Below, piece by piece: positions 8,657 to 17,869 of a DNA stretch of 64,000 nucleotides. Positions within the stretch are counted from its first letter, which is position 1. Each line of letters opens with the position of its first letter. The notes beneath the pieces were generated by a model, which was not told the DNA's origin, ran no database searches, and saw only the letters and a program-made list of their open reading frames with translations. The stretch is from Altererythrobacter sp. BO-6 (GTDB taxonomy: Bacteria > Pseudomonadota > Alphaproteobacteria > Sphingomonadales > Sphingomonadaceae). The position numbers were made by a program, and so were the translations under genes. The stretch lies in contig NZ_CP049259.1 of the NCBI RefSeq assembly GCF_011047315.1, positions 62,001-126,000 of the forward strand. Reading direction: 5' to 3'.

Positions 8657-11600
8657 ATGCCCTTCGCTCCCTTCGTCCCGCTGCGCGTCCAGTCGTCCTA
8701 TTCGATGCTCGAAGGGGCGATCGATCCCAAGGCGATTGCCAAGCTGGCGAAGGAGCGCGGCTTTCCCGCGATCGCGATTTGCGACCGCAACGGGCTCTAT
8801 GGCTCGGTTGCGTTCGGTAGTGCGTGCATGGACGAAGGCGTGCAGCCGATCATTGGCACGCTGCTGGGCGTGGCGCGGGACGAGGAAGGGCGCCAGGTCG
8901 ACTACCTGCCGCTCTACGCGCAGGATGAGGCCGGCTATGACAATCTTTGCCACCTGGTGTCGCGTGCGCATCTCGACCGGCCACTCGAGTTTGAACCGCA
9001 TGTCCAGCTCAACGATCTTGAAGGGCACACCGACGGGTTGATCGCGCTGAGCGGAGCGGGCGAAGGGGCGCTCACGCGCCTGCTGGCCGAAGGGCAGCAG
9101 AGCCATGCCGAGGCGCTGTGCGACCGGCTGCAGGCACTGTTTCCAGGACGGCTCTATATCGAGCTCGCCCGCCACGGCGATCCGGCCTGCACGGCGGCGG
9201 AAGCGGCGCTGATCGACCTTGCCTATGCCCGCGACCTGCCGCTGGTGGCGAGCAACCCTGCGCAATACGCTGAGCCGCATTTCCACAAGGCGCATGATGC
9301 GATGCTGTGCATCGCCCATTCGACCCATATCGATGCGGAAGACCGGCTCCACACCAACCGCGATGCCTGGGTCAAGTCCGCCAGGATGATGGAAGAGCTG
9401 TTCGCCGACCTGCCCGAAGCGACGGCCAATACACTGGTGGTCGCGCAGCGCTGCGCCTTTATCCCGCCCTATCGCAAACCGATCCTGCCCAGCCTTGCCG
9501 GTGACCTGGAGGGCGAGGCAAGGATGCTGGCTGAGGATGCACGCAAGGGGCTGGAGGCGCGGCTAGAGCCCTATGGCGAGCTGCCCGATGCAGAACGCAA
9601 GACCTATTTCGACCGGCTCGATTACGAAGTAGACGTGATCGTGAAGATGGGTTTCCCCGGCTACTTCCTGATCGTTGCCGACTTCATCAAATGGGCCAAG
9701 GACAACGGCATTCCGGTGGGGCCGGGGCGCGGATCGGGCGCGGGCTCGCTGGTCGCCTGGGCGCTGACCATCACCGATCTCGATCCGATCCGGCTGGGCC
9801 TGCTGTTCGAACGCTTCCTCAACCCTGAGCGCGTTTCGATGCCGGACTTCGATATCGACTTCTGCGAAACGCGGCGCGGCGAAGTGATCCGCTATGTCCA
9901 GCAGAAATATGGGCACGATCACGTCGCGCAGATCATCACTTTCGGCAAGATGAAGGCGCGCGCGGTGCTGCGCGATTGCGGCCGCATCCTGCAGATGAGC
10001 TATGGCCATGTCGATCGCCTCTGCAAGATGGTGCCCAACCACCCGACCGATCCGTGGACGCTGCCGCGGGCATTGAACGGCGCGGCCGATTTCCGCCGCG
10101 AATATGACAATGACAATGAGGTGAAGCAGCTGGTCGATCTGGCGCTGCAGCTCGAAGGGTTGCCGCGCAACAGCTCCACCCATGCCGCAGGCGTGGTGAT
10201 CGGCGACCGGCCGCTGGCGCAGCTGGTGCCGCTCTATCGCGATCCGCGTTCGGACATGCCGGTTACCCAGTTCGACATGAAATATGTCGAAAGTTCCGGC
10301 CTCGTGAAGTTCGACTTCCTCGGGCTCAAGACGCTGTCGGTGTTGCGCAAGGCGGTGGACCTGCTGGCCGGGCGCGGGATCGAGATCGATCTGGGCGCGC
10401 TCGAATGGGACGATCCGGCGGTTTACGACCTGCTCCAGTCGGGCAACACAGTGGGCGTGTTCCAGCTCGAATCCGAAGGGATGCGGCGCACGCTGGCGGC
10501 GGTAAAGCCGACAAATTTCGGCGATATCATCGCGCTCGTCTCGCTCTATCGCCCCGGCCCGATGGACAACATCCCGCTGTTCGGCAAGCGCAAGAACGGC
10601 GAGGCGTCGATCGAATATCCGCATCCCAAGCTCGAGGGGATCCTGTCCGAAACCTACGGCATCTTCGTCTACCAGGAACAGGTGATGCAGGCGGCGCAGA
10701 TCCTCGCCGGTTACTCGCTCGGCGATGCCGACCTGCTGCGCCGCGCCATGGGCAAGAAAAACCAGGCGGAGATGGATGCGCAGCGGGCGCGCTTTATTGA
10801 CGGGTGCAAACAGGTTTCCGGCATCGAAAAGGCGCAGGCGAACGAGTTGTTCGACTTGATCGACAAATTCGCCGGTTACGGCTTCAACAAGTCGCACGCG
10901 GCCGCCTATGCCTTGCTCGCCTATCAAACCGCGTGGCTCAAGGCGCATTACCCGGAAGAATTCTACGCTGCGTCAATGTGTTTCGACATGCACCAGTCGG
11001 AAAAGCTGGCGGTATTCGTCGACGATGCGCGGCGCTATCCGGGTGTCGAAGGCGGCATTACGATATTGCCGCCCTGCATCAACCATTCCGAAGCGCGCTT
11101 CACGGTCGAACAGACCGATCATGGCTATGCCGTGCGCTATGCGCTGGCAGGCATCCGCAATGTCGGCGACAAGGCGATGGAAGCGATCGTGGCGGAGCGC
11201 GAGGGGTCAGGGCCGTTTACCAGCCTCAAGGACCTGTTCGAGCGCATGCCCAAAGGGGCGATGAATTCGCGTCAGCTGGAAGGGCTGATCTGCGCGGGCG
11301 CGCTCGATTGCCTCGATGACAATCGCGCCATGCTGTTTGCCAATGCCGACATGTTGCTGGCCGTGGCCGATGCGGCGGAGCGCGAGCGCGCGAGCGGGCA
11401 GGCCGCACTGTTCGGCGGCGAGGAAGCGGCTGATGACAGCCTGCACCTGGCCGAAACCGCGCGCTGGAGCCGGATCGAGCAGATGGCGAAGGAGCGCGAG
11501 AATTTCGGCTTCTATTTCTCCGCGCATCCGGTGCAGCAACATTGGCACATCGCCTCTGCCAATGGCGCGCGCAGTTACCAGTCGATCATGCAGGCGGGCG

Positions 11601-12145
11601 CACCTGTTGGCGGGCGCGGCCCGGCGGTGATGGCGGCCATGGTCGAAGGCTTCAGCAAGGGACGGACCAAGCGCGGCGCGGAATTCATCCGAGGTGATTT
11701 TTCGGATGCCTCCGGGCAGTTCAGTGCCGCCTGCTTCGAAGAGGGCCTGGTCCCGCAATTCGAACGCTGGGCGGCGGAGGGGACCTGCCTGCTGCTCAAT
11801 GTCGATCTCGATTCGCCCAATCCCAGCGAACCCCCGCGCATTACCGTGCGCGGGGCGCGCCCGCTCGACGAAGTTCGCGGATCGACGCAAATGTGGATGT
11901 CGCTCGACGTGCTCAGCCGCGAAGCGCTGGCCGATCTGCGGCTTGAGCTGCTGGCGAGCGAGGAAGGGCAGGGCGAAGTGGTTGCGCGGGTGCTGGTGGG
12001 GCCGGGCGAATATGCCGCGATCCGCCTTGGCCGCGACTTCGCGCTCGACGGCGAACTGGCCGAGCGGCTCGCCGCGATCGAAGGGATTGGCAACGTGCAG
12101 CTGCGGCCCGTGCGTGGGCGTGGAAACCTGCGCCTGGTCGCCTGA
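8657..12145 (+). CDS. dnaE: DNA polymerase III subunit alpha
   Basis: Replicative polymerase catalytic subunit (1162 aa, the usual length of alphaproteobacterial DnaE1). Order: PHP domain, palm/thumb/fingers, helix-hairpin-helix, OB fold. The palm aspartates are in PDFDIDF (D397, D399, D401). The N-terminal PHP motif reads FVPLRVQSSYSMLEG, so both histidines usual at this first site are absent and PHP metal chemistry is probably lost. The ATG at 8657 gives MPFAPFVPLRVQSSYS; the upstream in-frame start runs into sequence near the repeat and is rejected. The stop overlaps the next gene by 1 bp (TGATG). Confidence 0.97.
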   Translation: MPFAPFVPLRVQSSYSMLEGAIDPKAIAKLAKERGFPAIAICDRNGLYGSVAFGSACMDEGVQPIIGTLLGVARDEEGRQVDYLPLYAQDEAGYDNLCHLVSRAHLDRPLEFEPHVQLNDLEGHTDGLIALSGAGEGALTRLLAEGQQSHAEALCDRLQALFPGRLYIELARHGDPACTAAEAALIDLAYARDLPLVASNPAQYAEPHFHKAHDAMLCIAHSTHIDAEDRLHTNRDAWVKSARMMEELFADLPEATANTLVVAQRCAFIPPYRKPILPSLAGDLEGEARMLAEDARKGLEARLEPYGELPDAERKTYFDRLDYEVDVIVKMGFPGYFLIVADFIKWAKDNGIPVGPGRGSGAGSLVAWALTITDLDPIRLGLLFERFLNPERVSMPDFDIDFCETRRGEVIRYVQQKYGHDHVAQIITFGKMKARAVLRDCGRILQMSYGHVDRLCKMVPNHPTDPWTLPRALNGAADFRREYDNDNEVKQLVDLALQLEGLPRNSSTHAAGVVIGDRPLAQLVPLYRDPRSDMPVTQFDMKYVESSGLVKFDFLGLKTLSVLRKAVDLLAGRGIEIDLGALEWDDPAVYDLLQSGNTVGVFQLESEGMRRTLAAVKPTNFGDIIALVSLYRPGPMDNIPLFGKRKNGEASIEYPHPKLEGILSETYGIFVYQEQVMQAAQILAGYSLGDADLLRRAMGKKNQAEMDAQRARFIDGCKQVSGIEKAQANELFDLIDKFAGYGFNKSHAAAYALLAYQTAWLKAHYPEEFYAASMCFDMHQSEKLAVFVDDARRYPGVEGGITILPPCINHSEARFTVEQTDHGYAVRYALAGIRNVGDKAMEAIVAEREGSGPFTSLKDLFERMPKGAMNSRQLEGLICAGALDCLDDNRAMLFANADMLLAVADAAERERASGQAALFGGEEAADDSLHLAETARWSRIEQMAKERENFGFYFSAHPVQQHWHIASANGARSYQSIMQAGAPVGGRGPAVMAAMVEGFSKGRTKRGAEFIRGDFSDASGQFSAACFEEGLVPQFERWAAEGTCLLLNVDLDSPNPSEPPRITVRGARPLDEVRGSTQMWMSLDVLSREALADLRLELLASEEGQGEVVARVLVGPGEYAAIRLGRDFALDGELAERLAAIEGIGNVQLRPVRGRGNLRLVA

Positions 12146-12945
12146 TGCTACCGTCTCTCGACGATCTGACCGACAAGGAGAAGGAAGCGCTGCGCCTGCT
12201 GCTGGCCGGCCATGATGCCAAGTCCAGCGCGGGCGCGCTCGATATTTCGGTCCACACGGTCAATGATCGATTGCGCAATGCGCGCCGCAAACTGGGTGTG
12301 TCGAGCAGCCGCGAGGCCGCAAGAATCTTGGGGGATGCCGAGGGGGCAGGCCCACAAATTCCTGCGCACACATCTTTGGGGATACCTCGCTCGACAGGCC
12401 AGTCAGATACTGCAGACCTCATCAACACCGCGCCACACAAGGCTTTTGGCCTGACGTGGTTTGCAGGAGGAATGCTAATCATGTCGATCATTATTGCCGC
12501 AGCCGTCATTGTCAGTTTTGCCAATATCGGAAGTACGGAAGCTGGAAGAACCGCCGCTCAAAACACGGTAACAACCGAAACGGGCAGTCCGGCTGCGGCT
12601 GACGACCCCGTTTCGATCGCGCGAGCGGAAAAATTCATGGCTCGCGTCGATGCGCGCGATTGGGAAGGGAGCTGGAAGGCTACTGGCCCCTATTTCCGTT
12701 CCCAGGCCAGTCTGGCCGAATGGACCAAACTTATTGAGCCGGTTCGCACCCCGCTGGGTAAGGTCGAGAGCCGCCGACTTGTGTCGGTCCAGCGCACCAG
12801 CACCGTGCCCGGCGCGCCGGAAGGCGATTACCAGATCATTCAATTCCAGACCGATTTTGCCGGGCGTGAAATGATTGCCACAGAAACGGTGGTCATGCTT
12901 CGCGGACAGAATGGCTGGGAAATCGTGGGTTTCTTCATCGCCTAG
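12145..12945 (+). CDS. Membrane-tethered LuxR-type HTH regulator with C-terminal DUF4019
   Basis: A 266-aa protein in three parts. Residues 5-65 are a LuxR/GerE helix-turn-helix (LTDKEKEALRLLLAGHD, then SVHTVNDRLRNARRKLGV). Residues about 103-128 form one transmembrane helix. Residues about 148-266 resemble DUF4019 (FMARVDARDWEGSWKATGPYF near its start). This predicts a cytoplasmic DNA-binding domain and a periplasmic sensor-like domain, a ToxR-like layout, though the HTH is N-terminal and the sensor has no known ligand. The ATG overlaps the dnaE stop by one base, so it may be expressed from the dnaE transcript. The target genes are unknown. Confidence 0.82.
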   Translation: MLPSLDDLTDKEKEALRLLLAGHDAKSSAGALDISVHTVNDRLRNARRKLGVSSSREAARILGDAEGAGPQIPAHTSLGIPRSTGQSDTADLINTAPHKAFGLTWFAGGMLIMSIIIAAAVIVSFANIGSTEAGRTAAQNTVTTETGSPAAADDPVSIARAEKFMARVDARDWEGSWKATGPYFRSQASLAEWTKLIEPVRTPLGKVESRRLVSVQRTSTVPGAPEGDYQIIQFQTDFAGREMIATETVVMLRGQNGWEIVGFFIA

Positions 12946-13096
12946 CGCGCAATCGGCATTCACCGGTTTCCAATACCGATGATTTCGGAGGGGCGGGCAG
13001 GTCTGCCCCTTCGTTGCATCTGGGCGTTAAGGACAATTGCCAAGCGCGCCGGTCCTCGGCATGACGGTGCAAAATAACTTGAGGAGAGAGACCCCG

Positions 13097-14692
13097 ATGC
13101 TCGGTGCGATGCAAGACTGGACCATGCGGATCACCCATGTGATCGACCATGCGGCGCGCGAGGCGGGACACCGCGAGATCGTGTCGCGCTGGGCCGATGG
13201 CAGCGAAACGCGCACCAACTGGGCGGGGATTCGCACCGATGCGCTGAAGATGGCGCAGGCGCTGCAGGCGCTGGGCATCAAGAAGGGCGATCGCGTGGCG
13301 AGCCTGGCGATGAACCATTCGCGCCACCTGGTCAGCTGGTATGGCGTGGCCGGGATGGGCGGCGTGCTGCATACGGTCAATCCGCGGCTGTTCGACGACC
13401 AGCTGGAATACATCGTCAATCATGCTGAAGACCGCGTGCTGCTGTATGATGCGGCGTTCCAGTCAATTGTCGACCGGATGCGCGAGCGCTGGACCACGGT
13501 GGAGCACTACATCTGCTACGATTCGGGCGAGCATTCGCCGCATTTCGAGGACTGGATCGGCGCGCAGGATGGCGATTTCGAGTGGGTCATGGGCGCGGAA
13601 ACCGATCCCTGCATGATCTGCTATACCAGCGGCACCACGGGCAATCCCAAGGGCGTGCAGTATGAACACCGCTCCACCGTGCTCCACGCGCTGGCGGGCC
13701 TGCAGCCATCGACTTTCAACTTCAGCTCGTCCTCGGTCATGCTGCCGGTCGTGCCGATGTTTCACGCCGCAAGCTGGGGCTTGCCTTATGCTGGCGCAAT
13801 GGCGGGGATCAAATTTGTGTTCAGCGCGGTCAATGATCCGGCTGTGCTGCACGAATTGATGATGCGCGAGAAGGTGACCGACAGCGCCGGAGTGCCCACC
13901 GTCTGGCTCGCACATTTCCAGTATTGCGACAAGGAAGGGATCGACCTGCCGCCACTCAAGGCCGCCACGATCGGCGGGTCAGCCTGCCCGCGCTTCATGA
14001 TCGAGCGGCTGATGAAGAACGGCACCCGCGTCCAGCACGCCTGGGGCATGACGGAAACCAGCCCGATCGGCACTGTCGGCGGCCCGACCTGGGACTGGGA
14101 CCAGCTCAGCTTCGAGGAAAAGGTCGACAAGACCGCGATGCAGGGCCGGCCGATCTTTGGCGTGCAGCTGCGCACAGTCGACCTCGATGACATGATGACC
14201 GAGCTGCCGCGCGACGGAAAAACGTCTGGCGCGTTGCAGATCCGCGGTCCGTGGGTGATCAAGCGCTATTTCAAGGCCGAGCAGGACGCGACCAACAACG
14301 AAGGCTGGTTCGACACCGGCGACGTGGGGATCATCCATCCCGACGGCACGCTGCAGCTGACCGACCGGACCAAGGACGTGATCAAGTCCGGCGGCGAGTG
14401 GATCAGCTCGGTCGAGCTGGAAAACGCCGCGGTCGGCCATCCGGCGGTGGCCGAGGCTGCTGCGGTGGGGATGCCGCACCCGAAATGGGACGAGCGCCCG
14501 GTACTGTTCGTCGTCAAGAAGGACGGCGAGGATGTGACCGCGCAGGACATCACCGACTTCCTGGCTGACAAGGTCGCCAAATGGTGGCTGCCCGACGCCG
14601 TCGAATTCATCGACGAGATCCCGCACACCGCCACCGGCAAGATCAGCAAGAAGGACCTGCGTGACCGCTTTGCGGACTACAAGCTTGGCTGA
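13097..14692 (+). CDS. Medium/long-chain fatty acid-CoA ligase (AMP-forming)
   Basis: Activates fatty acids to acyl-CoA through an acyl-adenylate. The 531-aa protein has the AMP-binding loop [11 protein letters not shown] at 176-186, the WGMTETSP motif, the GWFDTGDVG hinge region and the catalytic Lys in TATGKISKK near the C-terminus. Length and motifs resemble the AlkK-type acyl-CoA synthetases; chain-length preference is inferred. The ATG at 13097 is preceded by GAGGAGAGAG; an earlier in-frame start at 13037 is less likely. It starts a run of four overlapping genes (GNAT, DUF1330, lipoprotein). Confidence 0.9.
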   Translation: MLGAMQDWTMRITHVIDHAAREAGHREIVSRWADGSETRTNWAGIRTDALKMAQALQALGIKKGDRVASLAMNHSRHLVSWYGVAGMGGVLHTVNPRLFDDQLEYIVNHAEDRVLLYDAAFQSIVDRMRERWTTVEHYICYDSGEHSPHFEDWIGAQDGDFEWVMGAETDPCMICYTSGTTGNPKGVQYEHRSTVLHALAGLQPSTFNFSSSSVMLPVVPMFHAASWGLPYAGAMAGIKFVFSAVNDPAVLHELMMREKVTDSAGVPTVWLAHFQYCDKEGIDLPPLKAATIGGSACPRFMIERLMKNGTRVQHAWGMTETSPIGTVGGPTWDWDQLSFEEKVDKTAMQGRPIFGVQLRTVDLDDMMTELPRDGKTSGALQIRGPWVIKRYFKAEQDATNNEGWFDTGDVGIIHPDGTLQLTDRTKDVIKSGGEWISSVELENAAVGHPAVAEAAAVGMPHPKWDERPVLFVVKKDGEDVTAQDITDFLADKVAKWWLPDAVEFIDEIPHTATGKISKKDLRDRFADYKLG

Positions 14693-15200
14693 TCCGCTCA
14701 TCCGGCCTGCCGCGCCCGGCGATGCGCAGGCCGTTTGCGCTATTTACGATTACCACGTGGCCCACGGCACGGCTTCGTTCGACAGTGCCGGACCGACCCA
14801 AGCCGAGTGGGCGGTGAAGATTGGCGATTTTGCTGCGAAAACCTGGCCCTTCCTCGTGGCCGAACGGGACGGCGAGGTGTTGGCCTATGCCTATGCCGGG
14901 CAGTTCAGGCCGCGCGCCGCCTACGCCCGAACCTGCGAGAACAGCATTTACGTGGCTGATGGCGCACGGGGAACGGGCCTGGGCAAGGCCTTGCTCGCTG
15001 CACTGGTCGAAGCTGCGCGCGACGCGGGTTTCGAACAGATGATCGCGGTGATCGGCGGGGGCGAGCCAGCCTCGGTCGCGCTGCATGCCCGGCTTGGCTT
15101 CGAACATGTCGGGCGGCTGCGCAATGTCGGCTTCAAGTTCGGGCGCAAGCTCGATACGGTCTATATGCAGCGCGACCTGATAGGAGAGGACCAGCAATGA
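14661..15200 (+). CDS. GNAT N-acetyltransferase (phosphinothricin/methionine-sulfone type)
   Basis: A 179-aa GNAT-fold acetyltransferase. It begins with the [16 protein letters not shown] pattern typical of the Pat/YncA subfamily and contains the acetyl-CoA-binding stretch [12 protein letters not shown]. Relatives acetylate phosphinothricin or methionine sulfone/sulfoximine. The start is uncertain: GTG at 14661 overlaps the acyl-CoA ligase by 32 bp, while a TTG at 14685 would begin just before the homologous region. The stop overlaps the next gene as ATGA. Confidence 0.82.
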   Translation: MTALRTTSLADPLIRPAAPGDAQAVCAIYDYHVAHGTASFDSAGPTQAEWAVKIGDFAAKTWPFLVAERDGEVLAYAYAGQFRPRAAYARTCENSIYVADGARGTGLGKALLAALVEAARDAGFEQMIAVIGGGEPASVALHARLGFEHVGRLRNVGFKFGRKLDTVYMQRDLIGEDQQ

Positions 15201-15634
15201 CCGTGTATATCGATCCTTCGCCCGCGAATTTCGCGGCGTTCAAGGCGCTGCCGCGCGACGAGCCGATCCATATGCTCAACCTGCTGCGCTATCGCGATCA
15301 GGCGGAATATCCCGAGGGCCACGAGCATGCGGGCAAGGGGTGGAGCGGGCGGCGCGCCTATGAGGAGTATGGCAAGACCAGCGGGCCCATCTTCCGCCGG
15401 GTCGGCGGCACGATCGTGTGGCGCGGTGCGTTCCAGACCATGGTGACCGGGCCGGAACCTGACGACAAGCTGTGGCATGACGGCTTCGTGGCACAGTATC
15501 CCAACAGCGCGGCCTTCTTCGAGATGATCAAGGACCCGGATTACCAGCTTGCCGTGGTCAACCGCACTGCTGCGCTGGTCGATAGCCGCCTGATGCGCTT
15601 CAAGCCGGGCGAGGCTGGAGGAGGGTTTGGGTGA
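15197..15634 (+). CDS. DUF1330 family protein
   Basis: A 145-aa cytoplasmic protein of the ferredoxin-like (dimeric alpha-beta barrel) DUF1330 type, recognised by PIHMLNLLRYRD near the start and the FFEMIKDPDYQLAVVNRTAAL stretch. Its function is not established. It sits in an overlapping run: ATGA overlap with the acetyltransferase before it and a 4-bp GTGA overlap with the lipoprotein gene after it, so it is probably translated as part of one operon. Confidence 0.8.
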   Translation: MTVYIDPSPANFAAFKALPRDEPIHMLNLLRYRDQAEYPEGHEHAGKGWSGRRAYEEYGKTSGPIFRRVGGTIVWRGAFQTMVTGPEPDDKLWHDGFVAQYPNSAAFFEMIKDPDYQLAVVNRTAALVDSRLMRFKPGEAGGGFG

Positions 15635-16170
15635 AGGGGGCAGCACTTTTCATTTCAATGCTCCTTCTGACTGGGTGCGCAGCCGGGACAGAACCTGCAG
15701 GAGTACCGCCCGAGTTGGCCGGCTTAAAGGAAGCCGTCTCCCGATGCAGGCAGGATGCTCAGAAGACATATCCGGAGCGCTCGGAGCATTGTGTATTGGC
15801 CGCCGAGGGGTTGTCCAAAAGCTACCGAGAGGATTGCGCGCAAAACATTAGTCGCGAGTGCATGGCTTGGAATCTGGTGCACACAGATCTTGCGCTTGGC
15901 TTTCAGAATGCAATTTCTGAGAGTTTGTTCACACGTGGCAAGAGCACCGAGGTTGAAAGGCTTGGCAACAGCGAGGGTTTCTGGGTGTACCGCCAAGGCG
16001 AATTGATGCGATCGCTGTTCGAGCAATGTCTTGCCGAAGAAGCGCGAGAGCTTGAAGCGAATGGGCTTATCAGGGTGACTGAAATCATGGATCGGCCGCT
16101 GAAATCCGACCAGCGTTGTTTCCGCGAGGGCTATCCCGAATTCCGCACTAGGAAGGCTGTAGCCTCTTAA
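15631..16170 (+). CDS. Hypothetical lipoprotein
   Basis: A 179-aa predicted lipoprotein: a signal segment (FISMLLLTG) ends in a lipobox with C16. The mature part has five cysteines, allowing disulfides in the periplasm, and no motif I recognise. The GTG start overlaps the DUF1330 stop by 4 bp. Base composition is clearly lower in G+C than the genes around it (one sampled 60-base line is about 50%), suggesting later acquisition or relaxed constraint. Its stop is shared on opposite strands with the radical SAM gene through TTAA. Confidence 0.65.
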   Translation: MKGAALFISMLLLTGCAAGTEPAGVPPELAGLKEAVSRCRQDAQKTYPERSEHCVLAAEGLSKSYREDCAQNISRECMAWNLVHTDLALGFQNAISESLFTRGKSTEVERLGNSEGFWVYRQGELMRSLFEQCLAEEARELEANGLIRVTEIMDRPLKSDQRCFREGYPEFRTRKAVAS

Positions 16171-17279
16171 ATCAATCGCAATTGCCCACCCACCTCGGGC
16201 CTCCTGAAGCGCGAACAATCGAGTTCGAACTTCTCGCCCATTTCCGATGCAGAGTTGTTGCCGGCGATCCCCGCGCGCTTGCAGGCGAGGTTGAAGCGCG
16301 CGCGGAACAGATCCGCCCACACGCCTTGCGGTTTCATCCGGCTGAAGAACTCCGGATCGTTGTCGCGGGCTACCCCGTTCTTGGCCCTGATCGACCGGAC
16401 GATGCTCATCACCTTTCCCGCGCGATCGGGGTAGTGCACATCCAGCCATTCGCGGAACAGCGGGGCAACCTCATGCGGCAGGCGCAGCGGGATCCAGCCC
16501 GCCGAACCTACGCCCAGTTCGCCCGCCCGCGCCACGATGTCTTCCATGAACTCGTCGGTGATTGCGGGAATGACCGGGCTCACCGAACAATGCACCGGCA
16601 CGCCCGCTTCGGCCAGTTTTCCCAATGCCGCGAGTCGCTTGGCGGGCGAAGCTGCGCGTGGTTCGAGCTTTCCGGAGAGCTTCGGATCGAGGCTCGTCAC
16701 CGAGATCGCCACCGCCACCAGTTTGTTGCGCGCCATCTCTGCGAGCAGGTCCAGATCGTCGAGTATCCTGTCCGACTTGGTCGTGATCGTAACTGGATGG
16801 CGCGCCTCAAGGCACACCTCCAGCACCTGCCGGGTAATGCGATATTGCCGCTCGATCGGCTGGTAGGGGTCGGTGTTGGTGCCCATCGCGATCAGGCGTG
16901 GGCGGTATTTGGCCTTCGCCAGCGTTTCGCGCAGCAAATCCGCCGCGTTCGGCTTCGCAAACAGCTGCGTTTCGAAATCGAGGCCCGGCGACAGGTCATG
17001 ATAGGCGTGGGTCGGGCGGGCGAAGCAGTAGACACAGCCGTGCTCGCACCCGCGATAGGCGTTGATCGACCGATCGAACGGGATATCGGGCGAACTGTTG
17101 AAGCTGAGGATCGTTTTCGGATGCTCTTCGGTCACGTGCGTCCGCAGCTTGGGCGGCTCGCCATCGAGCCGCCCGACCCAGTCGCGCCAGTCGCCATCGG
17201 CCTCGCGTTCGGCCAGCCCGAAACGCGTCGAAACCTGCGCGGACTGCGCGCCGCGGCCATGGACGAATGGTTTTGACAT
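16167..17279 (-). CDS. PA0069-family radical SAM protein (SplB-like)
   Basis: A 370-aa radical SAM enzyme related to spore photoproduct lyase. The [4Fe-4S]-binding CxxxCxxC lies at C78/C82/C85 in RGCEHGCVYCFARPTH, the signature of the PA0069 group. TNTDPYQPIE and HCSVSPVIP are further family segments. The reaction of PA0069 proteins is not established; relation to SplB makes a nucleic-acid-repair role plausible but unproven. A perfect alphaproteobacterial LexA-type box lies 25 bp upstream of the start, which would fit damage-induced expression. Confidence 0.87.
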   Translation of the reverse strand: MSKPFVHGRGAQSAQVSTRFGLAEREADGDWRDWVGRLDGEPPKLRTHVTEEHPKTILSFNSSPDIPFDRSINAYRGCEHGCVYCFARPTHAYHDLSPGLDFETQLFAKPNAADLLRETLAKAKYRPRLIAMGTNTDPYQPIERQYRITRQVLEVCLEARHPVTITTKSDRILDDLDLLAEMARNKLVAVAISVTSLDPKLSGKLEPRAASPAKRLAALGKLAEAGVPVHCSVSPVIPAITDEFMEDIVARAGELGVGSAGWIPLRLPHEVAPLFREWLDVHYPDRAGKVMSIVRSIRAKNGVARDNDPEFFSRMKPQGVWADLFRARFNLACKRAGIAGNNSASEMGEKFELDCSRFRRPEVGGQLRLI

Positions 17280-17303
17280 CTTCGCAGCCTAACGCACGAG
17301 TAG

Positions 17304-17318
17304 GAACAAAGATAGAAC
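17304..17318 (-). promoter_or_regulatory. LexA-type SOS box (GTTC-N7-GTTC)
   Basis: On the minus strand the sequence is GTTCTATCTTTGTTC, an exact match to the direct-repeat LexA operator of alphaproteobacteria (GTTC-N7-GTTC) with an A/T-rich spacer. It lies 25 bp upstream of the radical SAM start and 39 bp upstream of the divergent YcxB-like gene, in an A/T-rich promoter region, so it could control either or both. Confidence 0.68.
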
Positions 17319-17356
17319 AAATTTTCTTTTAACCAAGTCCGCATTAGGAACAAGCC

Positions 17357-17869
17357 ATGACGAATCGCACCGCGACTTTCACGCTCAACGAAGGGCATGC
17401 GCTTGGCGCCATGAAACTCGTCATGAACCGGCGAACGAAGATCCCGGTCTGGCCCGTCGTGGTGTTCGGGCCGCTGATCGCTGTGGTGTTCCTGCTGTAC
17501 AAGAGCGATGGCCCGTTCAGCGAGATACTGCCGATCCTTGGCTGGCTGGTTATCGTGCTCTCGGGCTTGGTCGCGATCGCCTATTACTGGGCGTTGCCGC
17601 GCCAGGTGCGGCGGAGCTTCCGCCAGACTGCGATGTTGCAGGAGCCGATGACAATCGAGTGGGATGAAGCGGGCTATGCGCTTTCCAGCGCGAGCGGCAA
17701 TGCACGCTTAAACTGGGACGAGCTTTACGCCTGGGCTGAGCAGGACGACATTGTTCTGCTGATGCAAAGCGAAATGCTCTACAACCTTGTGCCGAAGGCA
17801 GCCCTCAGCGCCGACCAATTGGGGAGCTTGCGCAGCTGCCTTGCGCACTCGGGGTTGAAGCAGCTCTAG
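17357..17869 (+). CDS. YcxB-like membrane protein
   Basis: A 170-aa protein with two transmembrane helices (about residues 30-48 and 57-79) and a C-terminal cytoplasmic domain of the YcxB type (ATFTL at the start, then IEWDEAGYALSSASGNARL and NWDELYAWAEQDD). The function of this family is unknown. An AGGA lies 8 nt before the ATG. It is divergent from the radical SAM gene across a 77-bp region holding the LexA-type box. Its TAG stop overlaps the moaB stop on the other strand through CTAG. Confidence 0.7.
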   Translation: MTNRTATFTLNEGHALGAMKLVMNRRTKIPVWPVVVFGPLIAVVFLLYKSDGPFSEILPILGWLVIVLSGLVAIAYYWALPRQVRRSFRQTAMLQEPMTIEWDEAGYALSSASGNARLNWDELYAWAEQDDIVLLMQSEMLYNLVPKAALSADQLGSLRSCLAHSGLKQL

